DNA from: Candidatus Parvarchaeota archaeon
Lineage (GTDB): Archaea > Nanobdellota > Nanobdellia > Parvarchaeales > Parvarchaeaceae
Direction of reading: 5' to 3'
Assembly (NCBI GenBank): GCA_023261805.1
Contig: JAGDXV010000022.1
Span: 1 to 42,359, forward strand
Length of the DNA stretch: 42,359 nucleotides
Part shown: positions 18,916 through 26,773 of the stretch, in pieces
Layout: every line of letters starts with the position of its first letter
Numbering within the stretch: position 1 is the first letter of the stretch
The notes under the pieces: generated by a model
Database searches by the model: none
What the model was told of the DNA's origin: nothing
The model's input: the letters and a program-made list of their open reading frames with translations, nothing else
Made by a program: the position numbers and the translations under genes

Positions 18916-19191
18916 TCACTCGGTTTTTTCTTCCCCTTCAGAAGGGGCAGACACAACGCTCGAGATGATGAATATGTCCTCAATGGCTCTGACAAGGCTG
19001 TGCTGTATGATAGCACCTCTAGCCCCGCTGATCATCTTTGATAGATTTGATGAGGGCCCGGCTTTTACCCTCCAGCCTATTATCCTGTTGTCTTGAATTA
19101 TCGCCTCCTCGACCTCTCCAAAATATGCACCACTGTCAGTATACACCTTTAAACCGTACGTGCTCGAGACCGTTTTAAGCTTCAATGCCAT
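18916..19191 (-). CDS. PRC-barrel domain protein
   Basis: A 91-residue protein that is essentially one PRC-barrel beta domain. KVYTDSGAYFGEVEEAII, then an IIGWRVK strand, and a C-terminal I-HSLVRAIEDIFII segment follow the family pattern, with an acidic tail. Such small archaeal PRC-barrel proteins are widespread. They are linked to RNA processing or membrane/cell-division adaptors (as in CdvA), but this one has no further domain, so its role is unknown. A TATA box at 19212-19221 fits its start at 19191. Confidence 0.85.
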   Translation of the reverse strand: MALKLKTVSSTYGLKVYTDSGAYFGEVEEAIIQDNRIIGWRVKAGPSSNLSKMISGARGAIIQHSLVRAIEDIFIISSVVSAPSEGEEKTE

Positions 19192-19211
19192 ATCTATTTT
19201 GATTATCCCTG

Positions 19212-19221
19212 AATTTAAATA
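19212..19221 (-). promoter_or_regulatory. TATA box of the PRC-barrel gene
   Basis: The element reads ATATTTAAAT on the minus strand and is centred about 26 bases upstream of the ATG at 19191, as expected for a leaderless message. Confidence 0.55.
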
Positions 19222-19230
19222 TCTTCTTTT

Positions 19231-20250
19231 TTAGTTTGGTAGAAATTCTTTTCCAAGTTTTTCAAGCCAATCTCTTCTCTCAGCGAAATAATCTCTCGCC
19301 GATTTGAAAGTTTCTATAAGATAACTTGAAACGGCTCCCTTAATGTCATCCGGATGTATCTTTTTTTGTATAAACGCCTCTTCAAACGCGTTGTAATCCT
19401 CGAATTCAATTGTGCCTCCGTATTTCTCAGGCCTCTCTATCTTTATCCTTCCAGTGGCAGGGAAAATTACATACCTGACAATTTGAAGGATCATATTGTT
19501 TTCAACGATGCCCGCCGGGCAATAGGCGTTCTTTATCTTTCTCTTTATCGCCTCCTCACTGTCGTATATTTTGATGTGGCTTTCAGGTATGGATGAGCTC
19601 ATCTTTGTTCCGGGTCCATTCAGAGATGCTATCAATGGCGTCATCACCTCTATTCTTTTTCTGTAACCCAAAAGGGGGAGGTATTCCCTCGCATACATGA
19701 GAATATGTCTTTGATCGGTCCCGCCTAGCTGTATGTCGACATCAAGGTATTGCTCGTCCAATGCCTGCATTATCGGATATATCATCTCACTAACCTTTGG
19801 ATTTTTCATCCTTGTAACCTCAGATGCAGCTCTCATCGCCCTATCAATAGTCGTCTGTGTGGACAATTTAAGCACATCCAATACATATTCTCTCTTCAAT
19901 TGATAACTTGATCCGCGTATGAATTCAGGTTTCTTTATCCAAGGAAGCGCAAGTTCGATGCATCTCTGTGTGTATTCGCTTCTGGCATCAAGAGCCTCCC
20001 AGGGAGCTTTCAGATCATCAAGCGCTGCATGCACATCAGCTATAAGTATCTTTGTTTTTACCCCCGCCTTTTGGAAGTCCAGCAGTTTGCTCAAAGCAAC
20101 GATATGTCCTATATGTAATGGTCCAGTCGGTGCCCTACCTATATACATCGACAGATCCTTCTTTGTTTTCAATGCTTCTCTAAGTTCAGTCTCCTCAACT
20201 ATTTCGACCGTACCCCTCTTTATTAGGTTGAATCTCTCTTCGGCATCCAT
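19231..20250 (-). CDS. tyrS: tyrosyl-tRNA synthetase
   Basis: Class I synthetase charging tRNA-Tyr, closely following the archaeal/eukaryotic short form (339 residues; M. jannaschii about 306). Visible: Tyr36 in MYIGRAPTG, which aligns with the tyrosine-binding Tyr32 of M. jannaschii; HIGH motif at 46-49; PKVSEMIYPIMQALDEQYLDVD; LGGTDQR; and the KMSSS signature as TKMSSS. The C-terminal AYCPAG block and the RPEKYGG-helical end bind the anticodon region. It is divergent from mre11, each with its own TATA box. Confidence 0.97.
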   Translation of the reverse strand: MDAEERFNLIKRGTVEIVEETELREALKTKKDLSMYIGRAPTGPLHIGHIVALSKLLDFQKAGVKTKILIADVHAALDDLKAPWEALDARSEYTQRCIELALPWIKKPEFIRGSSYQLKREYVLDVLKLSTQTTIDRAMRAASEVTRMKNPKVSEMIYPIMQALDEQYLDVDIQLGGTDQRHILMYAREYLPLLGYRKRIEVMTPLIASLNGPGTKMSSSIPESHIKIYDSEEAIKRKIKNAYCPAGIVENNMILQIVRYVIFPATGRIKIERPEKYGGTIEFEDYNAFEEAFIQKKIHPDDIKGAVSSYLIETFKSARDYFAERRDWLEKLGKEFLPN

Positions 20251-20272
20251 GGATAATAGTTTGTTTCTATTG

Positions 20273-20280
20273 TTTTAATA
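20273..20280 (-). promoter_or_regulatory. TATA box of tyrS
   Basis: TATTAAAA on the minus strand is centred about 26 bases upstream of the ATG at 20250. Confidence 0.5.
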
Positions 20281-20321
20281 CCTTTGAGCAACCTTTTTCG
20301 CTGAAGTTCAAGATATGAAAA

Positions 20322-20330
20322 AGAATTAAA
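20322..20330 (+). promoter_or_regulatory. TATA box of mre11-rad50
   Basis: AGAATTAAA is preceded by A-rich sequence that can serve as BRE. It is centred about 26 bases upstream of the mre11 ATG at 20353. Confidence 0.5.
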
Positions 20331-20352
20331 CTCTGAGGGATGTCATATTTTT

Positions 20353-21516
20353 ATGAAATTCATACATACTGGAGATTCACATATAGGGGAAGTTTATAAG
20401 GACAGGCAAAGAAACGAGGACATAAAGGATGCATTCAGACAAGTCATAGATGCGGCCATAGATGAGAAGGCAGATTTCATCATTCACTCAGGCGATCTTT
20501 TTGATACAGGAGTCCCCTCCTTTCAGGACATGCTTTTTGTAACCGATCAATTGAAGCGGTTGAAGGAGAAAGGAATAAAGATGTTCATCGTCCCCGGATC
20601 CCATGATATAGGTCTTGGAGAAGAAACAAGCGTGATAGAACTTTTCGATAGGAACGATCTGCTGGTAAATCTGAATTCAAGCAGGTACATAAAGAAGGAA
20701 GAAGACAAGGTTCTATTGAAAGGAGAAGTCTACAAAAACGCCTTCATAGCGGGGATAAGGGGCAAGCGCAGCAGGGTTGAGGACGAGATATTTAAGAGAC
20801 TGAAAGTTGAGATGAGGGACGCATGGATAAAGATATTCGTCTTTCATCATACGATCTCAGCCTTAGGCGAGCCCTTCAGCGATCTTGATACAGATTCTCT
20901 TCCAAAGGGCTTCGATTATTATGCAGCTGGGCATTGGCACGGTCATAGGGACAATATACCTTATGGAAAAGGGATAATACAGTATCCGGGCTCAACTGAG
21001 TACTGTGATGAGAAGGAGATAGTTGATTACAAGAACAGAGGCTTTTATGTCATAGACTACAATGAAAAAGGAATAGGGAAGATATCCTACAGCATCCTCA
21101 AGACAAGGGAAAAGGAGATCCTGCATATAGATGCTAACGGGAAGACTGCACAGAAAGTAAGAGAAGAGATAGGGCAGAAAATAAGCGAGAACGATGGAAA
21201 GATCCTTGTCATAAGGATAGATGGAAAGCTGAACGATAAGCGGTCCTCCTTAGATATCGAGGGAATAAAACAGGATGCGAAATCGCTGGGCTATTCATAT
21301 GTCAGCGTAAATATCTCAAGGTTATCCGACAAATCTGAGGAAGAAGTGAAGGTTTCATCTGACAGCATAGAACAGATAGAGAAGGAATTCCTTGAGAAAA
21401 AGGGGTATTCAGACAAGGACATAGCTGTCGCGAAGCTCTTGATAGATGCAGCCGAAACTGGTCTCAGTATAGATGAAACAAGAAAGAAAACGGAGGAGCT
21501 CTATAAAGACTTATGA
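20353..21516 (+). CDS. mre11: DNA double-strand break repair nuclease Mre11
   Basis: Metallophosphatase nuclease of the Mre11-Rad50 complex. Motifs in order: Asp8 and His10 (GDSH), GDLFD with Asp48, PGSHD at 81-85 with catalytic His84, a FHHT helix, and GHWHGH near 193-198. The third motif is normally GNHD; Ser83 replaces the Asn that binds metal. The C-terminal half (about 280-387) carries the capping and Rad50-binding region. Length is close to archaeal relatives. The stop overlaps the rad50 start as ATGA, so the two are translationally coupled. It processes DNA ends for homologous recombination. Confidence 0.95.
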   Translation: MKFIHTGDSHIGEVYKDRQRNEDIKDAFRQVIDAAIDEKADFIIHSGDLFDTGVPSFQDMLFVTDQLKRLKEKGIKMFIVPGSHDIGLGEETSVIELFDRNDLLVNLNSSRYIKKEEDKVLLKGEVYKNAFIAGIRGKRSRVEDEIFKRLKVEMRDAWIKIFVFHHTISALGEPFSDLDTDSLPKGFDYYAAGHWHGHRDNIPYGKGIIQYPGSTEYCDEKEIVDYKNRGFYVIDYNEKGIGKISYSILKTREKEILHIDANGKTAQKVREEIGQKISENDGKILVIRIDGKLNDKRSSLDIEGIKQDAKSLGYSYVSVNISRLSDKSEEEVKVSSDSIEQIEKEFLEKKGYSDKDIAVAKLLIDAAETGLSIDETRKKTEELYKDL

Positions 21517-23915
21517 TAATAAGAGCCATAAGACTGAGGAATATAAGGAGTCACGTCTCATCCGAGATACCTTTCAAAGAAGGGATAAACGTCATAATCG
21601 GAAACACAGGCAGCGGTAAATCATCGATTCTGATGGGCATAGAATACGCACTTTTCGGCAAGATAGGGGAAGGAAGAGGGGAGGGAAAGATGCTGCTCAG
21701 GCACGGTTCAAGACAGGGAAGCGTTGAATTGGAAATACAGGAGGGAGATGATGTTTTCAAAATAAGGCGCGGTCTGAAGAGAACCTCAGAGGATGTGAGA
21801 AACGACGATGCGCAGAACTCTATATCAAAGAATGGAAAGGACGTTGACATACTTAACAGGGCGATGGATCTCAGCTTCTACATGAAAAATCTTTTTGGAA
21901 TTTCAACAGCATCACCAATAAAAGTCTTCGAGGCGATAACATACATAAAACAGGATGAGCTTAAAGAATTGATATTTGACACCGGGCAGGAGAAGCAAAC
22001 ATACATAGATGGGCTTCTCCAGGTCGACAGATACGCAAAAACATATGAATGGATGAGGGATCTTCTGTCGGCTATAAACAAAGATGTCGATGTTTACAGG
22101 GCTCAGCAGCAGTTGCTAATAGGGGAGGAAAAGGCTATAGAGCTCGAGGAGAAGATAGTTGATCTAAGAACAAGCATATCTTCACTTAAAGCAAGCGAGG
22201 AGGTTCTGGTCGGCAGCATAAGAGAGAAGGAGGAGTACACGAGTCAGCTTGAGAAAGATGTAAGTTCAGGGAGAGAATTGAGACTGAAGCACGAAAGCCT
22301 GGTGTCGAAGCTAAATGAGAAGAAAGAAGAGATAATTAGACTTAACAAGCAGGCTGAGGAGAATCTGAAGATAATAAAGGAGAAGGAGGCGGACGCTGGA
22401 AAGTATTCCGCCGAGAAAGAGAGGGAATTAACGGAAAAGGAGAGAGCACTCTCGGATAGGCTCTCATCAAAGAACATCGAGATGAATTCTCTTTATCATA
22501 TGATGTCTGATTTGGAGAGCAAGTACAACTCCTCCTCGAACAGGCTGGGACAGATAGAAAAGGAGCTGTCAGATCTAACTTTATCAAAAAATAAACTGAA
22601 AGAAAGGAAGGAAGTGATATTGAGGGAATTGCCAGCTGCTGAGAAGCGTCCGTCGGCGGATGAGATAGGTGGCAGGATAAAACAGATACAGGACGACATC
22701 AAGAAACTCGAGAAAGAGAAAGAGGATGCACTGATTTCAAAGACCTGTCCATATTGTGGAGCTCACTTCGAAGATCCATCTCATATCGCCTCGGAGTTTG
22801 GGAAGAGAATAGGAGAATACGAGGTTCTCTTAAAAGAGTATGAGGGGGCGAGAAAGACCGGCTTCGCCTCGGCAGAGACGATGAGAAAAGAGATGGAGGT
22901 GATAGATGAGAGGCTCGCAGAGATCGATTCAAGGGTCAGTCTTTTATTGATGGAAAAAGAAGGGATGGATCTGGATTCTTTATCGTCTTCATTGAAAAGA
23001 TCAAAAGAAGAATACGCTAAAGCCGTCAAGGAAACCTCCGAACTTAATTCTCAAAGGGAAGATATACTTAAAGAGCTGGATGAGATAGTCAAGTTCAGAG
23101 GGATAGCTGATGAGATAAAAGTCCTTCGAGCAAGGGTCGAGACACTTAATGAGAGCATCGTAAAGGCTGATGAAGAGATATACAAGGTTTCATCGGAATT
23201 GAATATGCTTCAATTCAACGCTGAAGATCTGGAGAGAAAAGAAAAAACACTTAAAGAGACGCAGGAGGAGTTGAACAGAGCGAAGGCGCAGATAACAACG
23301 ATCAAAAGGGAGATAGAACTGAAAGAGGAGACAATGAAAGAGTATGAGGATGAGATGAAAGAGATAAAGGAGCAGATGGAGAAGAAGGAAGAGATACAAA
23401 AGAAACTATCGCATGAGGAAAAGATTTTGGAAAGGCTCAATAATCTAAGGGAGGACATAAGAAGCATAAGAGAATATGTGAGAAATAAGTTTCTCAGTGA
23501 TTTCAGAAGCATATTTCGTGAGAGGTTCTATGAGATAAGAAGCGAGGCCGACTACGATGTAGATATAGACAACAATTACAACGTCGTTATATCGGCTTCG
23601 AATGAGATTTTCGAGTCCAGGACCCTTTCAGGAGGGGAAAAGACGTCAGTTGCACTGGCTTACAGGATCGCACTATCGGCGATAGTTTCAAGGCTGGGCG
23701 GAATCAGCAGAAACGAACTTCTGATAATGGATGAGCCGACATCAGGATTGGATAAAGAAGATGTGAACGCATTGGCCTCATCTATAACGAAAATAAGCGG
23801 CATAAATCAGATAATAATAGTCACGCACGATGATACACTTAAAGGGATAGCTGACAGGGTGATAAGCGTTGACAAGGTAGAGGGGAAAACAAACATCAGC
23901 GTCAGCGACTTCTAA
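21513..23915 (+). CDS. rad50: DNA double-strand break repair ATPase Rad50
   Basis: SMC-like ABC ATPase partner of Mre11. Visible: Walker A GNTGSGKSS (30-38); long Glu/Lys-rich coiled coils (about 170-400 and 420-650); the zinc hook CPYC at about residue 411, which dimerises through zinc; signature LSGGEKTS near 706; and Walker B LLIMDEPTSGLD near 738. Near the N-terminus, the Q-loop sits in the ITYIKQDEL stretch. 800 residues is slightly short for the archaeal family (about 850-900), mainly in the coils. It overlaps mre11 by 4 bases. It tethers DNA ends and controls Mre11 by ATP-driven opening and closing. Confidence 0.97.
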   Translation: MIIRAIRLRNIRSHVSSEIPFKEGINVIIGNTGSGKSSILMGIEYALFGKIGEGRGEGKMLLRHGSRQGSVELEIQEGDDVFKIRRGLKRTSEDVRNDDAQNSISKNGKDVDILNRAMDLSFYMKNLFGISTASPIKVFEAITYIKQDELKELIFDTGQEKQTYIDGLLQVDRYAKTYEWMRDLLSAINKDVDVYRAQQQLLIGEEKAIELEEKIVDLRTSISSLKASEEVLVGSIREKEEYTSQLEKDVSSGRELRLKHESLVSKLNEKKEEIIRLNKQAEENLKIIKEKEADAGKYSAEKERELTEKERALSDRLSSKNIEMNSLYHMMSDLESKYNSSSNRLGQIEKELSDLTLSKNKLKERKEVILRELPAAEKRPSADEIGGRIKQIQDDIKKLEKEKEDALISKTCPYCGAHFEDPSHIASEFGKRIGEYEVLLKEYEGARKTGFASAETMRKEMEVIDERLAEIDSRVSLLLMEKEGMDLDSLSSSLKRSKEEYAKAVKETSELNSQREDILKELDEIVKFRGIADEIKVLRARVETLNESIVKADEEIYKVSSELNMLQFNAEDLERKEKTLKETQEELNRAKAQITTIKREIELKEETMKEYEDEMKEIKEQMEKKEEIQKKLSHEEKILERLNNLREDIRSIREYVRNKFLSDFRSIFRERFYEIRSEADYDVDIDNNYNVVISASNEIFESRTLSGGEKTSVALAYRIALSAIVSRLGGISRNELLIMDEPTSGLDKEDVNALASSITKISGINQIIIVTHDDTLKGIADRVISVDKVEGKTNISVSDF

Positions 23916-23925
23916 GAATTAATAT
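23916..23925 (+). promoter_or_regulatory. TATA box of the SRP RNA
   Basis: The AT-rich GAATTAATAT just after the rad50 stop is centred about 26 bases upstream of the predicted SRP RNA 5' end near 23946. Confidence 0.45.
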
Positions 23926-23944
23926 TCAAAAATAGATATCTTAA

Positions 23945-24215
23945 TTGGCAGGCTAACCGGGAAGTCAGTCCCTTCCTGTGAGCGCAAATGGACTTTAGGC
24001 GCGGTGACTACATCGGCGAGGGACAAGATCCTCTAATATGATGGCAAAGCTATCGATGAATGAGGGCCCTACAGGGATGGAGCCGTTAGAAACCCGGCCA
24101 GGTCCGGAAGGAAGCAACCGTAACTGATGGTTTCATCGCTTGTAGACACTCCTTCATGAGAGAATGTTGCCACCCTCTGTAGGGGTTATTGCCTCGAACC
24201 GATGGTGCCTGCCTT
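23945..24215 (+). ncRNA. ffs: signal recognition particle 7S RNA
   Basis: The S-domain helix 8 core GGCCAGGTCCGGAAGGAAGC is present at 24096-24115, the most conserved part of SRP RNA, where SRP54 binds. The ends close on each other as archaeal helix 1: GGCAGGC (23947-23953) pairs with GCCTGCC (24207-24213). An Alu-domain TGTGA motif near 23977 fits the UGUNR turn. The size of about 270 bases is somewhat short against typical archaeal RNAs of about 300. The gene lies between rad50 and tRNA-Ser(GCU), with its own TATA-like element. The exact ends are estimated from pairing. Confidence 0.92.
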
Positions 24216-24233
24216 TCTGAGAGGACAGTAAAG

Positions 24234-24243
24234 ATATTAATTG
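24234..24243 (+). promoter_or_regulatory. TATA box of tRNA-Ser(GCU)
   Basis: ATATTAATTG is centred about 26 bases upstream of the tRNA 5' end at 24264. It suggests the tRNA is transcribed separately from the SRP RNA. Confidence 0.45.
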
Positions 24244-24263
24244 AAATAAGTAAATCAATTCTA

Positions 24264-24346
24264 GTCAGGGTACTCAAGTGGTTACGAGGCAGGCCTGCTA
24301 AGCCTGTTGGCGAAAGCCTGCGTGGGTTCGAATCCCACCCCTGACG
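24264..24346 (+). tRNA. tRNA-Ser (anticodon GCU)
   Basis: Acceptor GTCAGGG pairs with CCCTGAC and the discriminator is G, a serine identity base. The anticodon stem CAGGC/GCCTG encloses CTGCTAA with anticodon GCT. A long variable arm closed by GGC/GCC shows a class II tRNA. The T arm is GTGGG-TTCGAAT-CCCAC. CCA is not encoded and no intron is seen. Confidence 0.95.
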
Positions 24347-24384
24347 AGCTGTTTCATTTTCTGATGAAGTCCCTCCCTTCTAAC

Positions 24385-24394
24385 GTTTATAAAT
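24385..24394 (+). promoter_or_regulatory. TATA box of the uL16 gene
   Basis: GTTTATAAAT is centred about 27 bases upstream of the ATG at 24416, giving a leaderless transcript. Confidence 0.6.
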
Positions 24395-24415
24395 GATGAT
24401 GATTTACTGAAAGCA

Positions 24416-24949
24416 ATGGGAAGCTTAAGGCCAGGAAGAACGTACAGGGATCTCAAGCAGCCTTACACGAGAAAGTCTAAATATAAGAGCAAGAGCTTCG
24501 TAAAGATCGCTCAACAGCCAAGGATAACGCAGTTTCATTCCGGCGGAAAGATGGCTGATTTTGATACTAAGGTAGTAGTCATCAGCAAACGAACACTCCA
24601 GATAAGAGACAATGCATTGGAAGCTGCAAGGATCGTCGCTAATAAGTACCTCACCGACAATCTCGGCGAAACAGGCTTTCACCTTTTCGTTGTCAAGTTC
24701 CCACACCAGGTTTTGAGGGAGCACAGGTTTGCGACGATAGCAGGTGCTGATAGGTTCTCCTCGGGTATGCAGAAATCCTTTGGTAAACCGATCGGTCTCG
24801 CGGCGAGGCTCTTTGCAGGGGATGAGATATTCGAGATCTTCCTAAACAAGGAGAACGTTAAGATCGGAAAGGAAACAGCCAAGAAGATAGGCAAGAAGCT
24901 CGGTTTTCCTGTCTTAGCGATAGTTTCACAGGCGCGCGTCAGCTCATGA
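24416..24949 (+). CDS. rpl10e: ribosomal protein uL16 (archaeal L10e)
   Basis: 177 residues with the full archaeal/eukaryotic L10e pattern: LRPGRTYRDLKQPYTRKSK at the start, then PRITQFHSGG, and later the KFPHQVLREH and ADRFSSGMQKSFGKP-G-AAR blocks. It sits at the tRNA-binding and peptidyl-transferase side of the large subunit. The gene stands apart from the main ribosomal cluster, which is usual in archaea. It has its own TATA box. Its last 11 bases overlap the 3' end of the convergent adenosyltransferase gene. Confidence 0.97.
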   Translation: MGSLRPGRTYRDLKQPYTRKSKYKSKSFVKIAQQPRITQFHSGGKMADFDTKVVVISKRTLQIRDNALEAARIVANKYLTDNLGETGFHLFVVKFPHQVLREHRFATIAGADRFSSGMQKSFGKPIGLAARLFAGDEIFEIFLNKENVKIGKETAKKIGKKLGFPVLAIVSQARVSS

Positions 24950-25430
24950 GCTCTTCTTTGTCATTGAGATACCTAAATAGTACAAAAAACAGGGACGATA
25001 GTCTATTCATGTAAGAGAGGATCTCTTTATTTTTTGTGACGCTGACGGTGTGTCTTTCAGCTCTCCTACATACAGCCCTGCAGATGTTTATTATTGTCGA
25101 TTCAGTGTTTCCGTTCGGATAAACAAACTTGTGTATGTCCTTCACATTTAATGAGTATTCATCGATCTCTTTTTCAATTCTTTTTAGATTCTCCTGCAAG
25201 GAATCTTTTCTATACCCAGCCAGCTCAGAATTGATGATATATAGGTCCTTTTCGATGTTCTTCAATGTCTCCTTTACTTTCTCGTTCGACGTCAACGAAT
25301 AGGCGAGGCCGATGATTGAACTGAGCTCATCTATATCGCCTATTGCCTCGACAGCATTGGAATTTTTCTTGGTTCTTTTTCTAAACAGGTCGGTTTCACC
25401 GTTATCTCCCCTTCCTGTATAGTATTTCAT
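24939..25430 (-). CDS. cob(I)alamin adenosyltransferase, PduO type
   Basis: 163 residues matching PF01923: YTGRGDNGETDLF at 4-16 (the ATP-binding N-terminal motif), EAIGDIDELSS, and the helical block CRAVCRRAERHTV followed by YMNRLSSLFFVLFRY. The enzyme transfers the adenosyl group of ATP to reduced cobalamin, making coenzyme B12. The usual TGxGDxGxT and GxxDEL patterns are kept, so activity is plausible. It forms a two-gene unit with the upstream winged-helix gene (4-base overlap). No other B12 gene or B12-dependent enzyme is in the window, so its user is unknown. Confidence 0.92.
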   Translation of the reverse strand: MKYYTGRGDNGETDLFRKRTKKNSNAVEAIGDIDELSSIIGLAYSLTSNEKVKETLKNIEKDLYIINSELAGYRKDSLQENLKRIEKEIDEYSLNVKDIHKFVYPNGNTESTIINICRAVCRRAERHTVSVTKNKEILSYMNRLSSLFFVLFRYLNDKEELMS

Positions 25431-25777
25431 TTTTTCTCCTCTTCAGTATCCTCAGTATTGTTTGTGAGGTAATATTTCACCTTTCTTCTGATCCCATCTA
25501 TATATACCCTGAACATGTCATATGAGAGATGATACAAAACAGTCTTTCCGCTTCTTTCCGATACAAGTATCTTATTGAACATCGGTGATATCAGCGTATA
25601 GAAATGTTTTTTTCCATTGGACGTGCTTATGTCTATCCCAAGAAAAGAGGCAAGCTCCTCCCTACTGACGGACTTTTTCTCCCTGAGAAAGTTTATCGTC
25701 TTTTCAGCTTCAGGATACAGTCTCACACTTTTTGGGTGAGTACCATATAAAATCTGGAGCAGTTCATCCATTGCCAT
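25427..25777 (-). CDS. small winged-helix-like DNA-binding protein
   Basis: 116 residues with the look of a helix-turn-helix/winged-helix domain. AEKTINFLREKKSVSREELASFLGI suggests the recognition helices, then a beta-wing-like stretch (ILVSERSGKTVLYHLS), a basic helix and an acidic tail. I do not recognise a named family. It is first in a two-gene unit with the cobalamin adenosyltransferase, overlapping it by 4 bases, so it might regulate it; that is inference. A second Met at 25771 is an alternative start. The AT-rich element at 25801-25809 is 26 bases upstream of 25777, supporting the longer form. Confidence 0.75.
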   Translation of the reverse strand: MAMDELLQILYGTHPKSVRLYPEAEKTINFLREKKSVSREELASFLGIDISTSNGKKHFYTLISPMFNKILVSERSGKTVLYHLSYDMFRVYIDGIRRKVKYYLTNNTEDTEEEKK

Positions 25778-25800
25778 TATCTATATTAATTGCTGAACCT

Positions 25801-25809
25801 TTTTAAATA
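25801..25809. promoter_or_regulatory. near-symmetric TATA box shared by two divergent genes
   Basis: TTTTAAATA, extended to TTTTTAAATAT, is nearly symmetric. Its centre is about 26 bases from the rnp1 ATG at 25830 on the plus strand and about 27 bases from the ATG at 25777 on the minus strand. No other good element lies at that distance for either gene in the 52-base gap. Confidence 0.5.
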
Positions 25810-25829
25810 TCTGCGCTCTTCTATAAGGA

Positions 25830-26042
25830 ATGCTTATAGGAAGGGATATTTTTGTCGTGGATAAAAATATTAAGGGAAAAGTGATCGATGAAACTAAGAA
25901 TACCCTTTTGCTCTCCACGGAGAAGGGAATAAAAAGGATATTAAAGGATAAAAGAAAGATTATTATATACTTAAAAGATAAAGAAATTAAAGTCCACGGG
26001 GAAGATATCCTGATGAGACCTTGGGAATATGCGATACGCTGA
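25830..26042 (+). CDS. rnp1: ribonuclease P protein subunit Rpp29/Pop4-like (Rnp1)
   Basis: 70 residues forming the Sm-like barrel of Rpp29: IKGKVIDETKNTLLLST followed by GIKRILKDKRKIIIYL and an end ILMRPWEYAIR that mirrors the family's RP(E)-R ending. It helps the RNase P RNA cut the 5' leader from pre-tRNA. It is short compared with the usual 90-130 residues, having lost the N-terminal extension. Its place directly upstream of uS17 is the classic archaeal location. It overlaps uS17 by 14 bases and heads the ribosomal cluster here as a leaderless gene. Confidence 0.9.
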   Translation: MLIGRDIFVVDKNIKGKVIDETKNTLLLSTEKGIKRILKDKRKIIIYLKDKEIKVHGEDILMRPWEYAIR

Positions 26043-26340
26043 TCTGGCTAAACCAGCCGTAGAATGCAAGGACAAGAACTGTCCGTATCATGGCACATTG
26101 AGAGTGCACGGTCTGCACTTTGAAGGCGTGGTGGTATCGAGCAGATCGCCGAGAACAGCTGTCGTCGCTTGGGAAAGGCACATGAAGCTAGAAAAGTACG
26201 CTATATACGTTAAGAAGAGAACAAAGGTCATAGTTCATAATCCTGACTGCATAGGTGCAAAGGAAGGAGACAAAGTAATAGTGTATGAGACTAGGCCTAT
26301 CAGCAGGTGGAAGAGGTTTGTGATCGTGAGGAAGTTGTGA
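26029..26340 (+). CDS. rps17: ribosomal protein uS17
   Basis: Small-subunit primary binding protein. NCPYHGTLRVHG-x-FEGVVVSSRSPRTAVVAWERHM matches the archaeal/eukaryotic S11/S17 form, then KYAIYVKKRTKVIVHNPDCI and GDKVIVYETRPISRWKRFVIV. 103 residues, normal size. It overlaps rnp1 by 14 bases and is followed by uL14 after one base. Confidence 0.97.
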   Translation: MRYADLAKPAVECKDKNCPYHGTLRVHGLHFEGVVVSSRSPRTAVVAWERHMKLEKYAIYVKKRTKVIVHNPDCIGAKEGDKVIVYETRPISRWKRFVIVRKL

Positions 26341-26341
26341 T

Positions 26342-26773
26342 ATGGGAACCGGTAGGAAGGGCGGAGGTTTGAAGCCCTTGAAGGCGCGTATTTCGAAGGG
26401 GATCAACGTAAGCAGTTATATCAATGTCGCTGATAACTCAGGAGGAAAAATAGCAAAGGTGATTAATGTTCGCGGTTATCACGGCGTCAAGAACAGACAG
26501 CCGAAATGCGGTGTCGGTGATACCGTCTTTGTGGTTATCAAACGCGGCGACACAGCCGTCGTTCATAAGGTTTTTCCAGCGGTGATAATAAGGCAGAGAA
26601 AGGCCTACAGGCGGTTGAACGGTGTGAGGATCTGTTTTGAAGACAATGCATGCGTTCTGATAAAGGACACGGTCAAGTATGAGCCGGTCGGGACGATAAT
26701 AAAGGGTCCACTGCCAAGGGAAATTTCGTTTAGATTTCCTAATATAACAAAGATAGCAAACAAGATCGTATGA
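26342..26773 (+). CDS. rpl14: ribosomal protein uL14
   Basis: VADNSGGKIAKVINVRGY, then KCGVGDTVFVVIKRG and the KAYRRLNGVRICFEDNA block identify uL14, a large-subunit protein at the subunit interface. 143 residues including an archaeal Gly/Lys-rich N-terminal extension. Its end overlaps the uL24 start by 4 bases (ATGA). Confidence 0.97.
   Translation: MGTGRKGGGLKPLKARISKGINVSSYINVADNSGGKIAKVINVRGYHGVKNRQPKCGVGDTVFVVIKRGDTAVVHKVFPAVIIRQRKAYRRLNGVRICFEDNACVLIKDTVKYEPVGTIIKGPLPREISFRFPNITKIANKIV

Noticed and set aside
21551-23512. Several long open frames on the minus strand inside rad50
   Set aside because: They are antisense shadows of a Glu/Lys-rich coiled-coil gene: Ser/Leu/Phe-rich, without family features or promoters, while rad50 carries all expected motifs.
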